A stretch of DNA of 64,000 nt from an uncultured Nesterenkonia sp. (GCA_947494195.1 CANLUC010000005.1:156226-220225), one strand, 5' to 3'; positions 8,907 through 18,989 are shown, numbered from the stretch's first letter. Numbers and translations are program-made. The notes: generated by a model not told the origin, from the sequence alone.

Positions 8907-9809
8907 GTGAACGTTGTGTATCCACTTCCAGGACCATCAGCCGCTAGGTCGGTCCACCCGCCGGCCGTCGTCGACCTGCTGTTGAGCGCGGCGATGATCG
9001 GCAGCGGTCCGGCACTCTGGGCCTGCGGAGACATCATCCTGCACAGCCGCCTCCCCTCAGCCCAGCCCTGGTCTTCCAGCGCAGAGAATCCCGCTGCGGC
9101 CCTGATGGAGCTGCTGACTACCTCGTGGTCCAGCCTGGGCAGGTCGGGGATGCACTCCGCGGAGGTGGCGCTCGGTCTGCTCGCCGTCAGCGCCGGACTG
9201 CTGATCTCGCTGATCTCGGTGCTGGCAGTGGGGGCATGCCTGTGCCAGGTTCTGGCCCGCCACCACGGAGCACATCGAGTCGAGCGTGTCTTGGCAGGAC
9301 TGACCCCGGAGTTTCTCCAGCGAGCTGCAACCCTCGCGCTGGGCGCGGGTCTCGCCCTGTCCTCCACTGCGGCGGGCGCCTGGGCGGATCCATCGAGTCA
9401 CCCAGCGGATCCATCAAGTCCGACGGCAGGTCCTTCGACACACGCAGCACCCGCGATCGCGCTCACCGCCGGGGCCAGCGACACCTGTCTCGACCCGGCC
9501 CTCGGAAGAGAAGGACCCGCACTAGAGGAACGAGAGAAGGAGACACCGATGTCCGGACTCTTCACACCACGTCAGCGAGGATCGACGCCTGAGACGGCGC
9601 CCCCTCGAGATGCACGAGGCTCCGCGGAGGCGGTGCTCGTGCGGCCGGGCGACACGCTCTGGGACATCGCCGCAGAGCATCTGGGCTCGGGTGCCACTGA
9701 TGGGGAGATCGCTGAGAGTTGGCCGCGCTGGTATGAGGCGAACCGACACACCATCGGCGATGATCCCGCGCTCATTCAACCCGGCATGGTCCTGCTCCCG
9801 CCCACCTGA
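8907..9809 (+). CDS. Membrane protein with C-terminal LysM domain
   Basis: About 300 residues: two or three hydrophobic segments in the first half (around residues 10-40, 85-115 and 135-155), a low-complexity Ser/Pro/Ala linker, and a C-terminal LysM domain (Val-Arg-Pro-Gly-Asp-Thr-Leu-Trp-Asp-Ile-Ala, ending Ile-Gln-Pro-Gly-Met-Val-Leu) that should bind peptidoglycan. Such proteins lie beside the BldC-like and Rv3235-family genes in Micrococcaceae. The GTG at 8907 is chosen because the strong promoter at 8834-8861 starts transcription after the upstream GTG at 8853; its ribosome-binding site is weak, and an in-frame GTG at 8916 is also possible. The LysM assignment is firm, the start is not. 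Confidence 0.75.
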   Translation: MNVVYPLPGPSAARSVHPPAVVDLLLSAAMIGSGPALWACGDIILHSRLPSAQPWSSSAENPAAALMELLTTSWSSLGRSGMHSAEVALGLLAVSAGLLISLISVLAVGACLCQVLARHHGAHRVERVLAGLTPEFLQRAATLALGAGLALSSTAAGAWADPSSHPADPSSPTAGPSTHAAPAIALTAGASDTCLDPALGREGPALEEREKETPMSGLFTPRQRGSTPETAPPRDARGSAEAVLVRPGDTLWDIAAEHLGSGATDGEIAESWPRWYEANRHTIGDDPALIQPGMVLLPPT

Positions 9810-9920
9810 GCTCCAACAGCTGGCCCGTCACGCGATCCGTACCCGGGATCCGGGCACCGGGCTCGCCGACCCGGCCCGTCACTTCATGAACCCGCCATCC
9901 CGCCCACCCAGGAGAACCCC

Positions 9921-10622
9921 ATGTCCGCCAGCCCTGCAGGTCAACACGATTCGCCCACAACGTTCGAGACGCAGGAGGCGATCACCATGCTGAGGACGCT
10001 CCTCGACGCTGACCCGCTGCTGCGCGGTCAGACCACAGTCATCCCGGCGCCACGGCCCATGGGGCCCTGGGCGGCCGAGCCGTCCGACCACGACGGCGTC
10101 AGGTATCGACTACGACGTGAGGAGGAAGTCCCGGCCCTGCTCCGACGGCTCCGGGGCGATCCGCAGGGAGAACCTCGGACATCGAACCCCACCGAGCCGC
10201 CGACGGCGCTGGCCACCTTCCGAGAGGAGCGTCGACAGATCTGCGCCATCTCCAGGATCGTGTGCCAGGTGACCAGTGAGGTGCTTCTGGGGCTTCGACC
10301 CGCGACCCAGTTGAATCGCTGGTTGGACCTTGAGGTCCAGGCGAAGGTGCAGGAACGCGCTGCGGTGCTGGCGGAGGCGCGGTGCAGCCCTGCTCGCAAC
10401 CGCACCCCTGCGTCTCCCCCTGAGCGAACCGGAGCTGATCGCGGCGCGACTGTCCCACGACCCCAGCCGCTGCGGTTCGGCACGGTCCGAGCACATCGCG
10501 CAGCCCGTGGCGCGTGGGAGGTCTCCGTGGTGTTCGGGGACGCGACACGCATCCGAGCCTGCGCCATGCGTCTGGAGGCGCACCGTCGTCGCTGGCGCGT
10601 GGTCGCCATGGAGCTCGGTTAA
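9921..10622 (+). CDS. Rv3235-family protein (DUF6459)
   Basis: A 233-residue protein whose C-terminal half matches the actinobacterial Rv3235 family: an Arg-Pro-Ala-Thr-Gln-Leu-Asn-Arg-Trp-Leu motif (about residue 130), then Phe-Gly-Thr-Val-Arg-Ala-His and a terminal Ala-Met-Arg-Leu-Glu-X6-Trp-Arg-Val segment. The N-terminal 90 residues are probably disordered. ATG at 9921 follows an AGGAG site. It is convergent with secA, the same neighbourhood as in mycobacteria. Biochemical function is unknown for the family. Confidence 0.8.
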   Translation: MSASPAGQHDSPTTFETQEAITMLRTLLDADPLLRGQTTVIPAPRPMGPWAAEPSDHDGVRYRLRREEEVPALLRRLRGDPQGEPRTSNPTEPPTALATFREERRQICAISRIVCQVTSEVLLGLRPATQLNRWLDLEVQAKVQERAAVLAEARCSPARNRTPASPPERTGADRGATVPRPQPLRFGTVRAHRAARGAWEVSVVFGDATRIRACAMRLEAHRRRWRVVAMELG

Positions 10623-10661
10623 GCTCACATGCCGACCGACACCCAGCCACCGCGGCGGAGA

Positions 10662-13274
10662 TCAGCCCTGGGTCGAGGTGGTGTCCTGCAGGCCTGGAAC
10701 CCGAAGTCGCTTGCCCGCCGCGAACATGCGGCCGTCCTTGACGCCGGGAAGGTTCGGCGCCTTCGTCGCCGGTGCTGCTGCGGTGACCTCAGCACTGAAG
10801 AGCAGCCGGACCGAATCTTCCCGGACGCTGTCAGCCATGGTCTGGAAGAGCAGGAAACCTTCGCGCTGGTACTCCACCAGCGGATCGCGCTGCGCCATCG
10901 AACGCAGACCGATGCCTGACTTGAGGTAGTCCATCTCGTAGAGATGCTCCTGCCACTTCTCGTCGATGACGGTCAGCAGCACACGGCGCTCGAGCTGGCG
11001 AATGGCCGCCTCGCCGATCTCCTGGGCCTTCTTCTCATAGGCGATCTTGGCGTCGGAGATGAGCTCACGCTTGAGCATCTTCACGCTGAGCTGATCGATC
11101 CCGCCGGCCTCCTCGACCAGGTCCTCGATGCTCAGTGACACCGGATACAGCGACTTCAGCTCTTCCCAGAGCGTCTCGAGGTCCCAGTCCTCGGAAGAGT
11201 TGGATGTGGTCTTCTCCTCGACCATGAGGGTCACGGCGTCCTCGATGAAGTGCTGGACCTTCTCGTGGACGTCATCGCCCTCGAGGATGCGGCGGCGGTC
11301 CGAGTAGATCGCCTGGCGCTGACGGTTCATCACATCGTCGTACTTGAGGACGTTCTTGCGAGTCTCGGTGTTCTGCCCCTCGCGCTGCTGCTGGGCGTTG
11401 GCGATCGCCGAGGAGACGAACTTGTGCTCCACGGGGATCTCATCGTCCATCGCCTTGGAGTTCATGATGCGGGCCGCAGCCGCCTGGTTGAACAGGCGCA
11501 TCAGGTCATCGGTGAGCGAGATGTAGAACCTGGATTCGCCAGGATCACCCTGGCGGCCGGAACGACCACGCAGCTGATTGTCGATGCGGCGCGACTGGTG
11601 GCGCTCGGTGCCGAGCACGTAGAGCCCGCCCAGCTCGCGGACCTGGTCGCCCTCAGCTTTGGTCTCGGCCTTGGCCTTGCCGAAGACCTCGTCCCACTTG
11701 GCCTCGTAGGCCTCGCCGTCCTCCACCGGGTCCAGGCCCAGCTTCTCCATCTCGCGGACCGCGTTGAACTCCGCGTTGCCGCCGAGCATGATGTCGGTGC
11801 CTCGACCGGCCATGTTGGTGGCCACGGTGACCGCGCCCTTGCGTCCCGCCTGGGCGACGATGGCCGCCTCGTGCTCGTGGTTCTTCGCGTTGAGCACCTC
11901 GTGGCGGATGCCTGCCTTGGCAAGCTTCTTGGAGAGGTACTCCGACTTCTCCACGGACTCGCTGCCCACGAGGATGGGCTGGCCCTTCTCGTGGCGCTCG
12001 ATGATGTCCTTGATGACCGCATCGAACTTCACGACCTCGTTCTTGTAGACGAGATCGTTGTGGTCGATGCGCTGCAGCGGCCGGTTCGAGGGGATCGGGA
12101 CCACGCCGAGCTTGTACGTGGACATGAACTCCCCGGCCTCGGTCTCGGCCGTGCCGGTCATGCCGGAGATCTTCGCGTAGCTGCGGAAGTAGTTCTGCAG
12201 GGTGACCGTGGCCCGGGTCTGGCTCTCCGGCTTGATCCGGACCTGCTCCTTGGCCTCGATCGCCTGATGCAGGCCCTCGTTGTAGCGACGCCCCTTCAGG
12301 ATGCGGCCGGTGTGCTCATCGACGATGTGCACCTCGCCCTGCGCGACCACATAGTCGGTGTCGCGCTTGAAGAGCTCCTTGGCCTTGATCGCATTGTTCA
12401 GATACTGGATCAGGGTGGTGTTCTGCGTCTCGTAGAGGTTCTCGATGCCGAGGTAGTCCTCGACCTTGTCGATCCCCGACTCGAGCACACCGATGGTGCG
12501 CTTCTTCTCGTCGACCTCGTAGTCCTCGTCGATGGTCAGCTTCTTCACGAGGGTCGCAAAGTCGGTGTACCAGCGGGAGATGTCACCGGAGGCCGCGCCG
12601 GAGATGATCAGCGGAGTGCGAGCCTCATCGATGAGGATCGAGTCGATCTCGTCGATGATGGCGTAGTGATGCTCGCGCTGCACCAGGTCATCCAGTGACT
12701 GGGCCATGTTGTCGCGCAGGAAGTCGAAGCCGAACTCGTTGTTCGTGCCGTAGGTGATGTCAGCGGCGTAGGCCTCGCGGCGCTCAGCGGGCGACATGTC
12801 ATTGGTGATGATCCCGACGTCCAGGCCCAGGAAGCGGTGGACGCGGCCCATCAGCTCGGCCTGGTACTTGGCCAGGTAGTCATTGACCGTGACCACGTGG
12901 ACACCCTTGCCGGTGAGCGCATTGAGATACGCCGGCGCGGTGGCGACCAGGGTCTTGCCCTCGCCGGTCCCCATCTCCGCGATGTCGCCGAGGTGCAGTG
13001 CCGCGCCGCCCATCAGCTGGACGTCGTAATGGCGCTGACCCAGGGTCCGGTCCGCGGCCTCGCGCACCGTGGCGAAGGCCTCCGGCAGCAGCGAGTTCAG
13101 CGTCTCGCCGTCGCGCAGCCGCTCCCGGAAACGTTCAGTCTCGGCGCGCAGCTCGGCGTCGCTGAGTTCCTTGAACTCGTCCTCCAGGAGGTTGACCGCG
13201 TCCGCATAGGCGCGCAGAGTCCTGAGGACCTTCTTATCCCCGGTCTTGAGGATTCGTTCAAGCAGAGTGGGCAC
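10662..13274 (-). CDS. secA: Preprotein translocase ATPase SecA
   Basis: An 870-residue SecA, the cytoplasmic motor that drives precursor proteins through SecYEG. Walker A is Gly-Glu-Gly-Lys-Thr near residue 105, the DEAD-type motif Ile-Asp-Glu-Ile-Asp-Ser near 211, and the second nucleotide-binding fold shows Gly-Arg-Gly-Thr-Asp-Ile and [11 protein letters not shown]. The housekeeping SecA1 type is indicated by length and completeness. The Cys-rich zinc-binding SecB-contact tail found in many SecA proteins is absent; the protein ends after a short linker. Start is GTG at 13274 with a GGAGAAC site 8 bases upstream. Preceded by hpf on the same strand with a large hairpin between. Confidence 0.98.
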   Translation of the reverse strand: MPTLLERILKTGDKKVLRTLRAYADAVNLLEDEFKELSDAELRAETERFRERLRDGETLNSLLPEAFATVREAADRTLGQRHYDVQLMGGAALHLGDIAEMGTGEGKTLVATAPAYLNALTGKGVHVVTVNDYLAKYQAELMGRVHRFLGLDVGIITNDMSPAERREAYAADITYGTNNEFGFDFLRDNMAQSLDDLVQREHHYAIIDEIDSILIDEARTPLIISGAASGDISRWYTDFATLVKKLTIDEDYEVDEKKRTIGVLESGIDKVEDYLGIENLYETQNTTLIQYLNNAIKAKELFKRDTDYVVAQGEVHIVDEHTGRILKGRRYNEGLHQAIEAKEQVRIKPESQTRATVTLQNYFRSYAKISGMTGTAETEAGEFMSTYKLGVVPIPSNRPLQRIDHNDLVYKNEVVKFDAVIKDIIERHEKGQPILVGSESVEKSEYLSKKLAKAGIRHEVLNAKNHEHEAAIVAQAGRKGAVTVATNMAGRGTDIMLGGNAEFNAVREMEKLGLDPVEDGEAYEAKWDEVFGKAKAETKAEGDQVRELGGLYVLGTERHQSRRIDNQLRGRSGRQGDPGESRFYISLTDDLMRLFNQAAAARIMNSKAMDDEIPVEHKFVSSAIANAQQQREGQNTETRKNVLKYDDVMNRQRQAIYSDRRRILEGDDVHEKVQHFIEDAVTLMVEEKTTSNSSEDWDLETLWEELKSLYPVSLSIEDLVEEAGGIDQLSVKMLKRELISDAKIAYEKKAQEIGEAAIRQLERRVLLTVIDEKWQEHLYEMDYLKSGIGLRSMAQRDPLVEYQREGFLLFQTMADSVREDSVRLLFSAEVTAAAPATKAPNLPGVKDGRMFAAGKRLRVPGLQDTTSTQG

Positions 13275-13370
13275 AGCCAGTTCTCCATCGGTGTCTACTG
13301 GTACGGCGGGGATTCACGTCGGACATGAAACGCCAGCAATAAGTCTACGCGCTCACCCCCACCCACACGT

Positions 13371-13436
13371 GAGCGGCGGATTCTCCGACCATATGGGGCG
13401 CATCTCCGCATGAGATGCCCCGAGAATCCGCCGCTC
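13371..13436. terminator. Large compound hairpin between hpf and secA
   Basis: A perfect 15-bp outer stem (13371-13385 with 13422-13436) encloses a second stem (GGGGC plus CATCTC, 13395-13406, with GAGATGCCCC at 13412-13421, one bulged G). No run of T follows on either strand, so it would be a U-less hairpin of the kind common in high-GC actinobacteria. It probably ends hpf transcription before secA, or acts in the secA leader. Confidence 0.6.
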
Positions 13437-13462
13437 AACGGTGGGGTGGGGTGGTGAACAGA

Positions 13463-14191
13463 TCAGACGGCGTCGGCGTAGTGCGCCGGTGCGCCGTTGT
13501 CGGCGTGGTAGTCGCGCTCCTCCACCACCGGGTCCTCAGCTCCGTCGGAGTGCTCGTCCAGCGAGATCACCCCGTAGGTCCATCCGCGGCGGCGATACAC
13601 GGCCGAAGGCTGACCGGTCTCCGCGTCGACGAACAGGTAAAAGTCGTGGCCGACCAGCTCCATGGCGTCCACCGCGGCATCCACGCTGACCGGTCGCGCC
13701 GGGAACACCTTGCGCCGGATCTTGACCGTGGACTGGGACTCGGCCTCATCCTCGGTGGGCGGGACGTCATCGGCCTGCTCCGCGTCGAGGACCTGCTCGT
13801 AGAGCGGTCGGTCGGTGGCCGCCGGGGCGACGCTCGCCATCGCGGCGGCGACATCGACGGCTCCATTATGGGAAGCGTGCGCCCGCGACTTCTTCTTGTC
13901 CCGCGTGCGGCGCAGACGCTCGGTGAGCTTGTTGATGGCGATCTCGAAGGCGGCGAACTTGTCCCCCGCCTGCGCCTCAGAACGAATGACCTTGCCGCGT
14001 CCGATGACCGTCAGCTCAACGGTGATGCTGGTATCGGCTCGGCGGTGGGAGTTCTCGCTGGAAACCTTGATCTCAAGGCGGTGCCCCTTATCAGCGAGCT
14101 GCTCGATCTTTCCGAGCTTCTCTTCGACATGCTCCTTGAAAGTGGAGGGGATCGCGATATTTCGGCCAGTGTAGTTGACCTGCAGAGTCAT
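13463..14191 (-). CDS. hpf: Ribosome hibernation promoting factor, long form
   Basis: A 242-residue long-form HPF that dimerises 70S ribosomes into inactive 100S particles during stress. The N-terminal RHF domain (about 1-105) begins Met-Thr-Leu-Gln-Val-Asn-Tyr-Thr-Gly-Arg, a charged linker follows, and the C-terminal dimerisation domain (about 180-235) contains Phe-Tyr-Leu-Phe-Val-Asp-Ala-Glu-Thr-Gly and Tyr-Arg-Arg-Arg-Gly-Trp-Thr-Tyr-Gly. ATG at 14191 has a GAGGAGG site; the 30 codons of open frame upstream are leader. A TAGTCT box in the upstream gap may be its -10. Order comF-hpf-secA matches mycobacteria. Confidence 0.95.
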   Translation of the reverse strand: MTLQVNYTGRNIAIPSTFKEHVEEKLGKIEQLADKGHRLEIKVSSENSHRRADTSITVELTVIGRGKVIRSEAQAGDKFAAFEIAINKLTERLRRTRDKKKSRAHASHNGAVDVAAAMASVAPAATDRPLYEQVLDAEQADDVPPTEDEAESQSTVKIRRKVFPARPVSVDAAVDAMELVGHDFYLFVDAETGQPSAVYRRRGWTYGVISLDEHSDGAEDPVVEERDYHADNGAPAHYADAV

Positions 14192-14319
14192 TCTGTCCTC
14201 CTCGTATCCGATGTCAGACGCAACGGTGACGGGAGTGCTGTTCCCCTCGCCGTCGCGATGGGACCGTATCGAAGTACCCATACCTCAGACTAGATGCACG
14301 AAGCGATTCACGTCACCCT

Positions 14320-15210
14320 TTATGCGTCGGGCGAAGCGCTCACCAGCAGGAACTCGTCCTCAGCGCCGGGAGAGGGCGCTGCCGCAATCACGGCCGCGCC
14401 GTGGACCGTGGCACCCGCCGCCTCGAGCACCCGGTAGAGCTCCCCCAGGGTCGAGCCGCTGGTGAGCACGTCGTCGAGGAGCAGGACATCGGCGCCCCGA
14501 AGCACCCCTGCACCTCGCGCGGTGATCTCGAACGATCCGGCGAGAGAACGACGCCGGGCGCGGGCACCTCGGGACTTCTGTCGGCCTCCGCGGGGGTTCA
14601 GCGAACGCAGTGACGCCTGCGTCGACTGCCGAAGCACCGCAGGGGCGTAGACGAGCTGCCGATGCCCAGGCAGGGCCCCGCCGCCGGGAGACGGCAGCGC
14701 GTGCCGCAGGAGCAGCTGCAGGGGATCGAATCCACGGCTGAGCCTGGATTTCAGCGAGGGCGGCGGCGTCACCACTGTCCACCCAGCAGACTCCGCCCCC
14801 GGTGGCCCGTCCCCGGTCCGCTCGACCGCGAGGTCCAGCGAGCGCCGCAGTCCAGGGGCGAGATGACGGGCGAGCGTGATGGAGCCATGATCCTTGAAGG
14901 CCAGCAGAGCACGCGAGAGCAGACCCTCGTAATGGCCCGCAGCTGTGACGGGAAGAACCCGGACCTCCTCCCCGGAGAACAGCAGCGGCAGAGCCAGCGC
15001 CTGTTGTTCTGCGGGGAACGGGTGGCGGGTCAGCGCATGGAGGTCCTCAGAGCACTCCTGGCAGAACACTGTGTCCTCGGCACCACACCCGTGGCACCAG
15101 GTGGGGCTCAGCAGGCCCAGGGCGGCGCTGGTCGCCGAACGCGCTGACCGACCAGCGCGTGAGAACCAGGCTCGGTCCGCGGAGTGCGCAGGATCGACAG
15201 GGCCAAGCAT
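14320..15210 (-). CDS. comF: ComF family phosphoribosyltransferase-like protein
   Basis: 296 residues. Near the N-terminus a Cys-His-Gly-Cys plus Cys-Gln-Glu-Cys zinc-ribbon pair (about residues 39-53) is followed by a type I phosphoribosyltransferase fold with the PRPP loop Val-Leu-Leu-Leu-Asp-Asp-Val-Leu-Thr-Ser-Gly-Ser-Thr near residue 245. ComF proteins help DNA uptake in competent bacteria, but in actinobacteria the role is not established. Start at 15210 is the first ATG of the frame and gives a normal family length. It lies between lpqB and hpf as in other actinobacteria; a GTGCCC/GGGCAC hairpin at 15276-15293 separates it from lpqB. Confidence 0.9.
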   Translation of the reverse strand: MLGPVDPAHSADRAWFSRAGRSARSATSAALGLLSPTWCHGCGAEDTVFCQECSEDLHALTRHPFPAEQQALALPLLFSGEEVRVLPVTAAGHYEGLLSRALLAFKDHGSITLARHLAPGLRRSLDLAVERTGDGPPGAESAGWTVVTPPPSLKSRLSRGFDPLQLLLRHALPSPGGGALPGHRQLVYAPAVLRQSTQASLRSLNPRGGRQKSRGARARRRSLAGSFEITARGAGVLRGADVLLLDDVLTSGSTLGELYRVLEAAGATVHGAAVIAAAPSPGAEDEFLLVSASPDA

Positions 15211-15275
15211 GCATCCAGTGTGGGCGCGCCGTGACCTCCGAAGGGCCCAGACGCTGCCGCTGTGGAGAGCAGAAC

Positions 15276-15293
15276 GTGCCCTCGGCTGGGCAC
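15276..15293 (-). terminator. Possible lpqB terminator hairpin
   Basis: A 6-bp perfect inverted repeat GTGCCC (15276-15281) and GGGCAC (15288-15293) with a 6-base loop lies about 80 bases after the lpqB stop, before comF. No T-run follows, so termination is only a guess. Confidence 0.3.
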
Positions 15294-15373
15294 CGACCCT
15301 GGGGACAACTCACGGCCCGCGGAACGCCGCGCTCCTCCCGCCGCCTACGGACAGCCGCACACCGTGGCAGAGA

Positions 15374-17122
15374 TCAGCCGGGATACGCCAGGTCCCGGAT
15401 CTCGATGTCCTCGTTCGCGACCCAGGCGTCACTGGCAAGGTTCTGGAAGGGCACATCCACCGTCTCGGCGAAGATGATGTCCTGACCCTCGCCCACTGAG
15501 ACGTTCAACAGTCCCAGCAGAGCGGGGTCCACCCGATTGGCGCCGGTGAGCGTCACCCACTCGGGGGTCATCGGCTCCTCCTCAGAGCTGGCCCAGACGT
15601 AGAGCGCGTCCGGTCCCCGCCACCGGACCTCCTCGAGCTCCACAGAGGTCTGCACGCGCATCGGCTGGCCGAGGCCCTGCGGGGCACCGGCGGCATCGCG
15701 GATGACACCCGCCACGTAGAGACCACGCTCGCCGTCGTCGTCCAGAATCATGGCCGCCCGCGCGCCATCCTGCGAGATGCGCAGTGAGGTGATGCTCCGG
15801 CTTGCCAGCCAGTCGGCGCTGACCTCGGCACGGCTGGGTTCCAGGGACTCGTCATAGGCCACGGCGTGGACCACCGCTTCACCCCCGGACTCCGAAGCGA
15901 CCCAGGTCCAGCCGAAGTTGTCCATGGACGGCCGGGTGAGGTTCTCCTCCTCCAGCACCAGATCCGGCTCCCGGTTGGGGCGCAGGTGATACAGCTCCTC
16001 TGCGTCGCCGTCGAGGAAGGCGAAGACGTTGGCGACGTCATTGGGCACCGCCGGATCCTGCGGGTCGAGGTCCGAGATGTCCGCAAGGTTGGCGACGGAC
16101 AGCAGCACCTGGTCATTCTGCCGTCGCAGTTCTCCGTTCAAGATCCCGACCTGGGTCGAACCCACCTCCGGCGAGGCATTGATGTCCAACCGGTCCTCCT
16201 CCGGGAGATCGGCCTCCACTGGAATCTCCAGCTCGCGCTGTTCCACCGTGAGCTCAACCTCCTCGACGCTGGAGAGAGACCCCAGCGCCAGGTCCAGCTG
16301 TTCCTGCATCAGCGCCCGTTCAGCGGGCTCCGCAGCCGTGATCCCCTCAGCGGCGAAGTCTACGGCCGCGATGCCTTCATCCACCGGCACCGAGGCGCGC
16401 TCGAGCTCGGCCCCGTCCGGGAACGCCGAGACCACGGCGGGCTCAAGGTAGGGCGCCGGTCCTTCGAGCAGTGCGGCGACGATCGCAGAGGAGAGTCCCG
16501 GCCGGTTGAGGAACCAGCGCTGATCCGGCACCGCATAGCGCAGCTGTGGATCGAAGTAGTACAGCGTGTGCGGCCGGAAGACCTGGTCCACCGTGCCGGC
16601 GAGCAGCATCGTCCCGTCCGGCGCATCGGTGATGCGCCACTGGCTCCCGACCTGCTCCAGCGTGAAGTCCAGGCTCTCCGTGGAGCGCTCTGGAAGACGG
16701 GTCCTGATGCCGCTGGAATCGATGATCGACTCCACCGACAGCTGGACATTTCGCGTGTTCTCACCGGAGAACTGGGTCGGAAAATCATCCTCGGTGTAGA
16801 CGACAGTGCGCTCGTCAGGCCGCCACTCCCTGGCGGCCTCGGCTGTCATGAACTGCCGAGCCACCGCATAGTCATCCTGCGGGCCGGCGCCGGCGCGGAT
16901 GAATCCCTCGACGATCTCATCCGGGTCGGCATCGGGCGGCGGCGGCGCAGCCTGGGGTGCGTAGTTGAATCCGCGATCGGCATCCGGAGCAGAAGTCCCC
17001 ACCGGGCCGTCGGTGGGCAGCATCGGAGAGCACGCGCCGAGCATCAGCATCAGCGCTGTCATCAAAGCCAGCAGACGGGCAGGGGCGGCGAGCGCCCGCT
17101 TGGAGGGACGACGACGGCTCAT
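15374..17122 (-). CDS. lpqB: LpqB lipoprotein (GerMN and beta-propeller), MtrAB accessory factor
   Basis: A 582-residue lipoprotein with signal peptide and lipobox Leu-Gly-Ala-Cys (Cys31). After a Pro-rich linker comes an N-terminal LpqB domain, a GerMN domain (about 200-300) and a C-terminal beta-propeller-like region with repeated beta segments. In mycobacteria LpqB binds the sensor MtrB from outside and tunes MtrA phosphorylation, affecting cell-wall metabolism and drug tolerance. Its ATG overlaps the mtrB stop as ATGA (17119-17122), so the two are translationally coupled. Last gene of mtrA-mtrB-lpqB. Confidence 0.95.
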   Translation of the reverse strand: MSRRRPSKRALAAPARLLALMTALMLMLGACSPMLPTDGPVGTSAPDADRGFNYAPQAAPPPPDADPDEIVEGFIRAGAGPQDDYAVARQFMTAEAAREWRPDERTVVYTEDDFPTQFSGENTRNVQLSVESIIDSSGIRTRLPERSTESLDFTLEQVGSQWRITDAPDGTMLLAGTVDQVFRPHTLYYFDPQLRYAVPDQRWFLNRPGLSSAIVAALLEGPAPYLEPAVVSAFPDGAELERASVPVDEGIAAVDFAAEGITAAEPAERALMQEQLDLALGSLSSVEEVELTVEQRELEIPVEADLPEEDRLDINASPEVGSTQVGILNGELRRQNDQVLLSVANLADISDLDPQDPAVPNDVANVFAFLDGDAEELYHLRPNREPDLVLEEENLTRPSMDNFGWTWVASESGGEAVVHAVAYDESLEPSRAEVSADWLASRSITSLRISQDGARAAMILDDDGERGLYVAGVIRDAAGAPQGLGQPMRVQTSVELEEVRWRGPDALYVWASSEEEPMTPEWVTLTGANRVDPALLGLLNVSVGEGQDIIFAETVDVPFQNLASDAWVANEDIEIRDLAYPG

Positions 17123-18897
17123 GACTCCTCCTTGTGCTGGTAGAGCGCCTGCTCATTGATCCGGTCATGTTCGGGGTCGCCCGTCATGGTGGTCTGCGGA
17201 ATGGCCTCGATGCGGTGCCGGTCGGAGGCGCGGTAGACCGGGGGAAGGGCCATGGGCGAGGCACGGTAGGGCACGCTCTGCCGCTTCGGGAGCACGAGTC
17301 GGAAACAGGATCCCTGGCCCTTCTGGCCCCAGGCGTCCAGGGCACCCTGGTGCAGACGCGTGTCTTCGGTGGCGATGGACAGACCGAGCCCCGAGCCGCC
17401 GGTGGTGCGCGCTCGGGCGGGATCGGCGCGCCAGAATCGGTCGAACACATGCGCTACCTCGGAGGGGCTCATGCCGATGCCGTGGTCACGCACAGAGATG
17501 CCGACGGCGGTCGGGCTGGAGGCGATGATGAGATCCACGGGCCGGGCCTCGGCATGCTCGATGGCGTTGTTCACCAGGTTTCGCAGGATCCGGCTGATCC
17601 GCCGCGCATCCACCTCAGCCAGGAAGTTCTCCCCCTGGATCACCAGCCCCAGTGGCGTGTTCGAGCCCTCCGCCAGAGGTTTAGAACTCACCAGCACCTC
17701 GCGGGAGAGCGCCAGCAGGTCCACCTCCGCCGTGGCCAGTTCAGCGGCCCCGGCGTCGAAGCGCGACATCTCCAGCAGATCCGAGAGCAGCGCCTGGAAC
17801 CGCTCGACCTGGTGATAGAGCAGCTCGGCGGAGCGCTGGTTGATGGGGTCGAAGTCCTCGCGTGATTCATGCAGCACCTCAGCGGCCATCCGCACGGTGG
17901 TCAGCGGTGTTCGCAGCTCGTGGGAGACGTCGGAGACGAAGCGCTGCTGCATCTTGGAGAGGTTCGCCAGCCGGGTGATCTGCTCCTGCAGATTCGAGGC
18001 CATGCGGTTGAAGGAGAGCCCCAGTCGGGCGATCTCGTCCTCACCCCGCACGGCGAGACGCTGATCGAGCTGACCGTCGGCGATGCGCTCCGAGACCTCG
18101 GCGGCCTGCGAGACCGGGCGCACCACTGAACGCGCCACCCAGGCGGCGATGGCCATGTTGATCAGCAGGATCGCCACCCCTGCGGCGAGCATGGTGCGGA
18201 AGACGAAGGAGACGTTCTCCTGGACCGGGGAGAAGTCGTAGACGAAGTAGAGCGCATAGGGATTGCCCTGCACATCCACCCGGGTGCCGAAAGCCACCCC
18301 GGGGGCCACTCCGGCGCTCTCCTCGTCCTCGAGGGCCACCGCCTGCCAATACTGGCCCTCGCCCTCAGCGATGGAGCCACGCAGCTCTGGCGAGATCGCT
18401 TCGACAAGAGCGTCGCTGCTGGAGATGCCATCGACGTAGAGGTTCTCTCCGCTTTCCAGGGGCAGAAGCATGGTCTCGCGCTGGATGTCCGCGCCGCTCT
18501 CGCCGACATCCTGGAGGATGGCCCCGATGTCCTGCTGCGCCTCCGAACGGCTTCCGGTGTTCAGCGCGGAGATGTTGCTCCGCACCTCGTCGAGGCCAGT
18601 CGTGGCCTCACGCTCCGCCTGGTCAAAGCGCTCCTGGAAGAGACCAGAGGTGACCTGCTGCACCAGGAACGCCGCCACCGCGAGGGTGCTGATCATGGTC
18701 AGCAGACCTGTGAAGAAGACCGCGCGGATCAGCAGCGAACGGGACCAGATCCTCGGAAACTCCGTGACCCGACGCACGCCGCGCATGAGTCTGCCCCGGT
18801 CGGGCCCCGATGCGTCAGATTCCGCACGCCCACCCGCTGCGCTGGTGCCGTCGCCGTCGGCCGCGGGGTCCTGGTCACCGGCCCCGGGTGACCTCAC
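17119..18897 (-). CDS. mtrB: Sensor histidine kinase MtrB
   Basis: 592 residues as annotated. Two membrane segments (about 54-78 and 235-258) bracket an extracytoplasmic sensor domain, followed by HAMP (about 258-310), HisKA with the phosphorylated His in Val-Ser-Asp-Val-Ser-His-Glu-Leu-Arg-Thr-Pro-Leu (about residue 325), and HATPase_c with Asn box Leu-Val-Asn-Asn-Ala-Ile-Glu-His and Gly-Gly-Ser-Gly-Leu-Gly-Leu-Ser. It phosphorylates MtrA in response to envelope or division signals. The start is uncertain: the GTG at 18897 lacks a good ribosome-binding site, and the first 37 residues are low-complexity; ATG at 18786 is an alternative. Coupled to lpqB downstream. Confidence 0.93.
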   Translation of the reverse strand: MRSPGAGDQDPAADGDGTSAAGGRAESDASGPDRGRLMRGVRRVTEFPRIWSRSLLIRAVFFTGLLTMISTLAVAAFLVQQVTSGLFQERFDQAEREATTGLDEVRSNISALNTGSRSEAQQDIGAILQDVGESGADIQRETMLLPLESGENLYVDGISSSDALVEAISPELRGSIAEGEGQYWQAVALEDEESAGVAPGVAFGTRVDVQGNPYALYFVYDFSPVQENVSFVFRTMLAAGVAILLINMAIAAWVARSVVRPVSQAAEVSERIADGQLDQRLAVRGEDEIARLGLSFNRMASNLQEQITRLANLSKMQQRFVSDVSHELRTPLTTVRMAAEVLHESREDFDPINQRSAELLYHQVERFQALLSDLLEMSRFDAGAAELATAEVDLLALSREVLVSSKPLAEGSNTPLGLVIQGENFLAEVDARRISRILRNLVNNAIEHAEARPVDLIIASSPTAVGISVRDHGIGMSPSEVAHVFDRFWRADPARARTTGGSGLGLSIATEDTRLHQGALDAWGQKGQGSCFRLVLPKRQSVPYRASPMALPPVYRASDRHRIEAIPQTTMTGDPEHDRINEQALYQHKEES

Positions 18898-18989
18898 CCG
18901 GTCACGGATGACCGGGATGCTGCCCGTCGAGGCCGCTGAAGCCCGAGAGGCGAGGTGATCTGTGGAGCTCTCCGATTCAGGAGGAATGA

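Noticed and set aside
11250..12698. Long plus-strand frame antisense to secA
   Set aside because: Mirror of conserved secA codons; composition artefact.
15866..17143. Plus-strand frame antisense to lpqB
   Set aside because: No domain; lpqB is certain from lipobox, GerMN and synteny.
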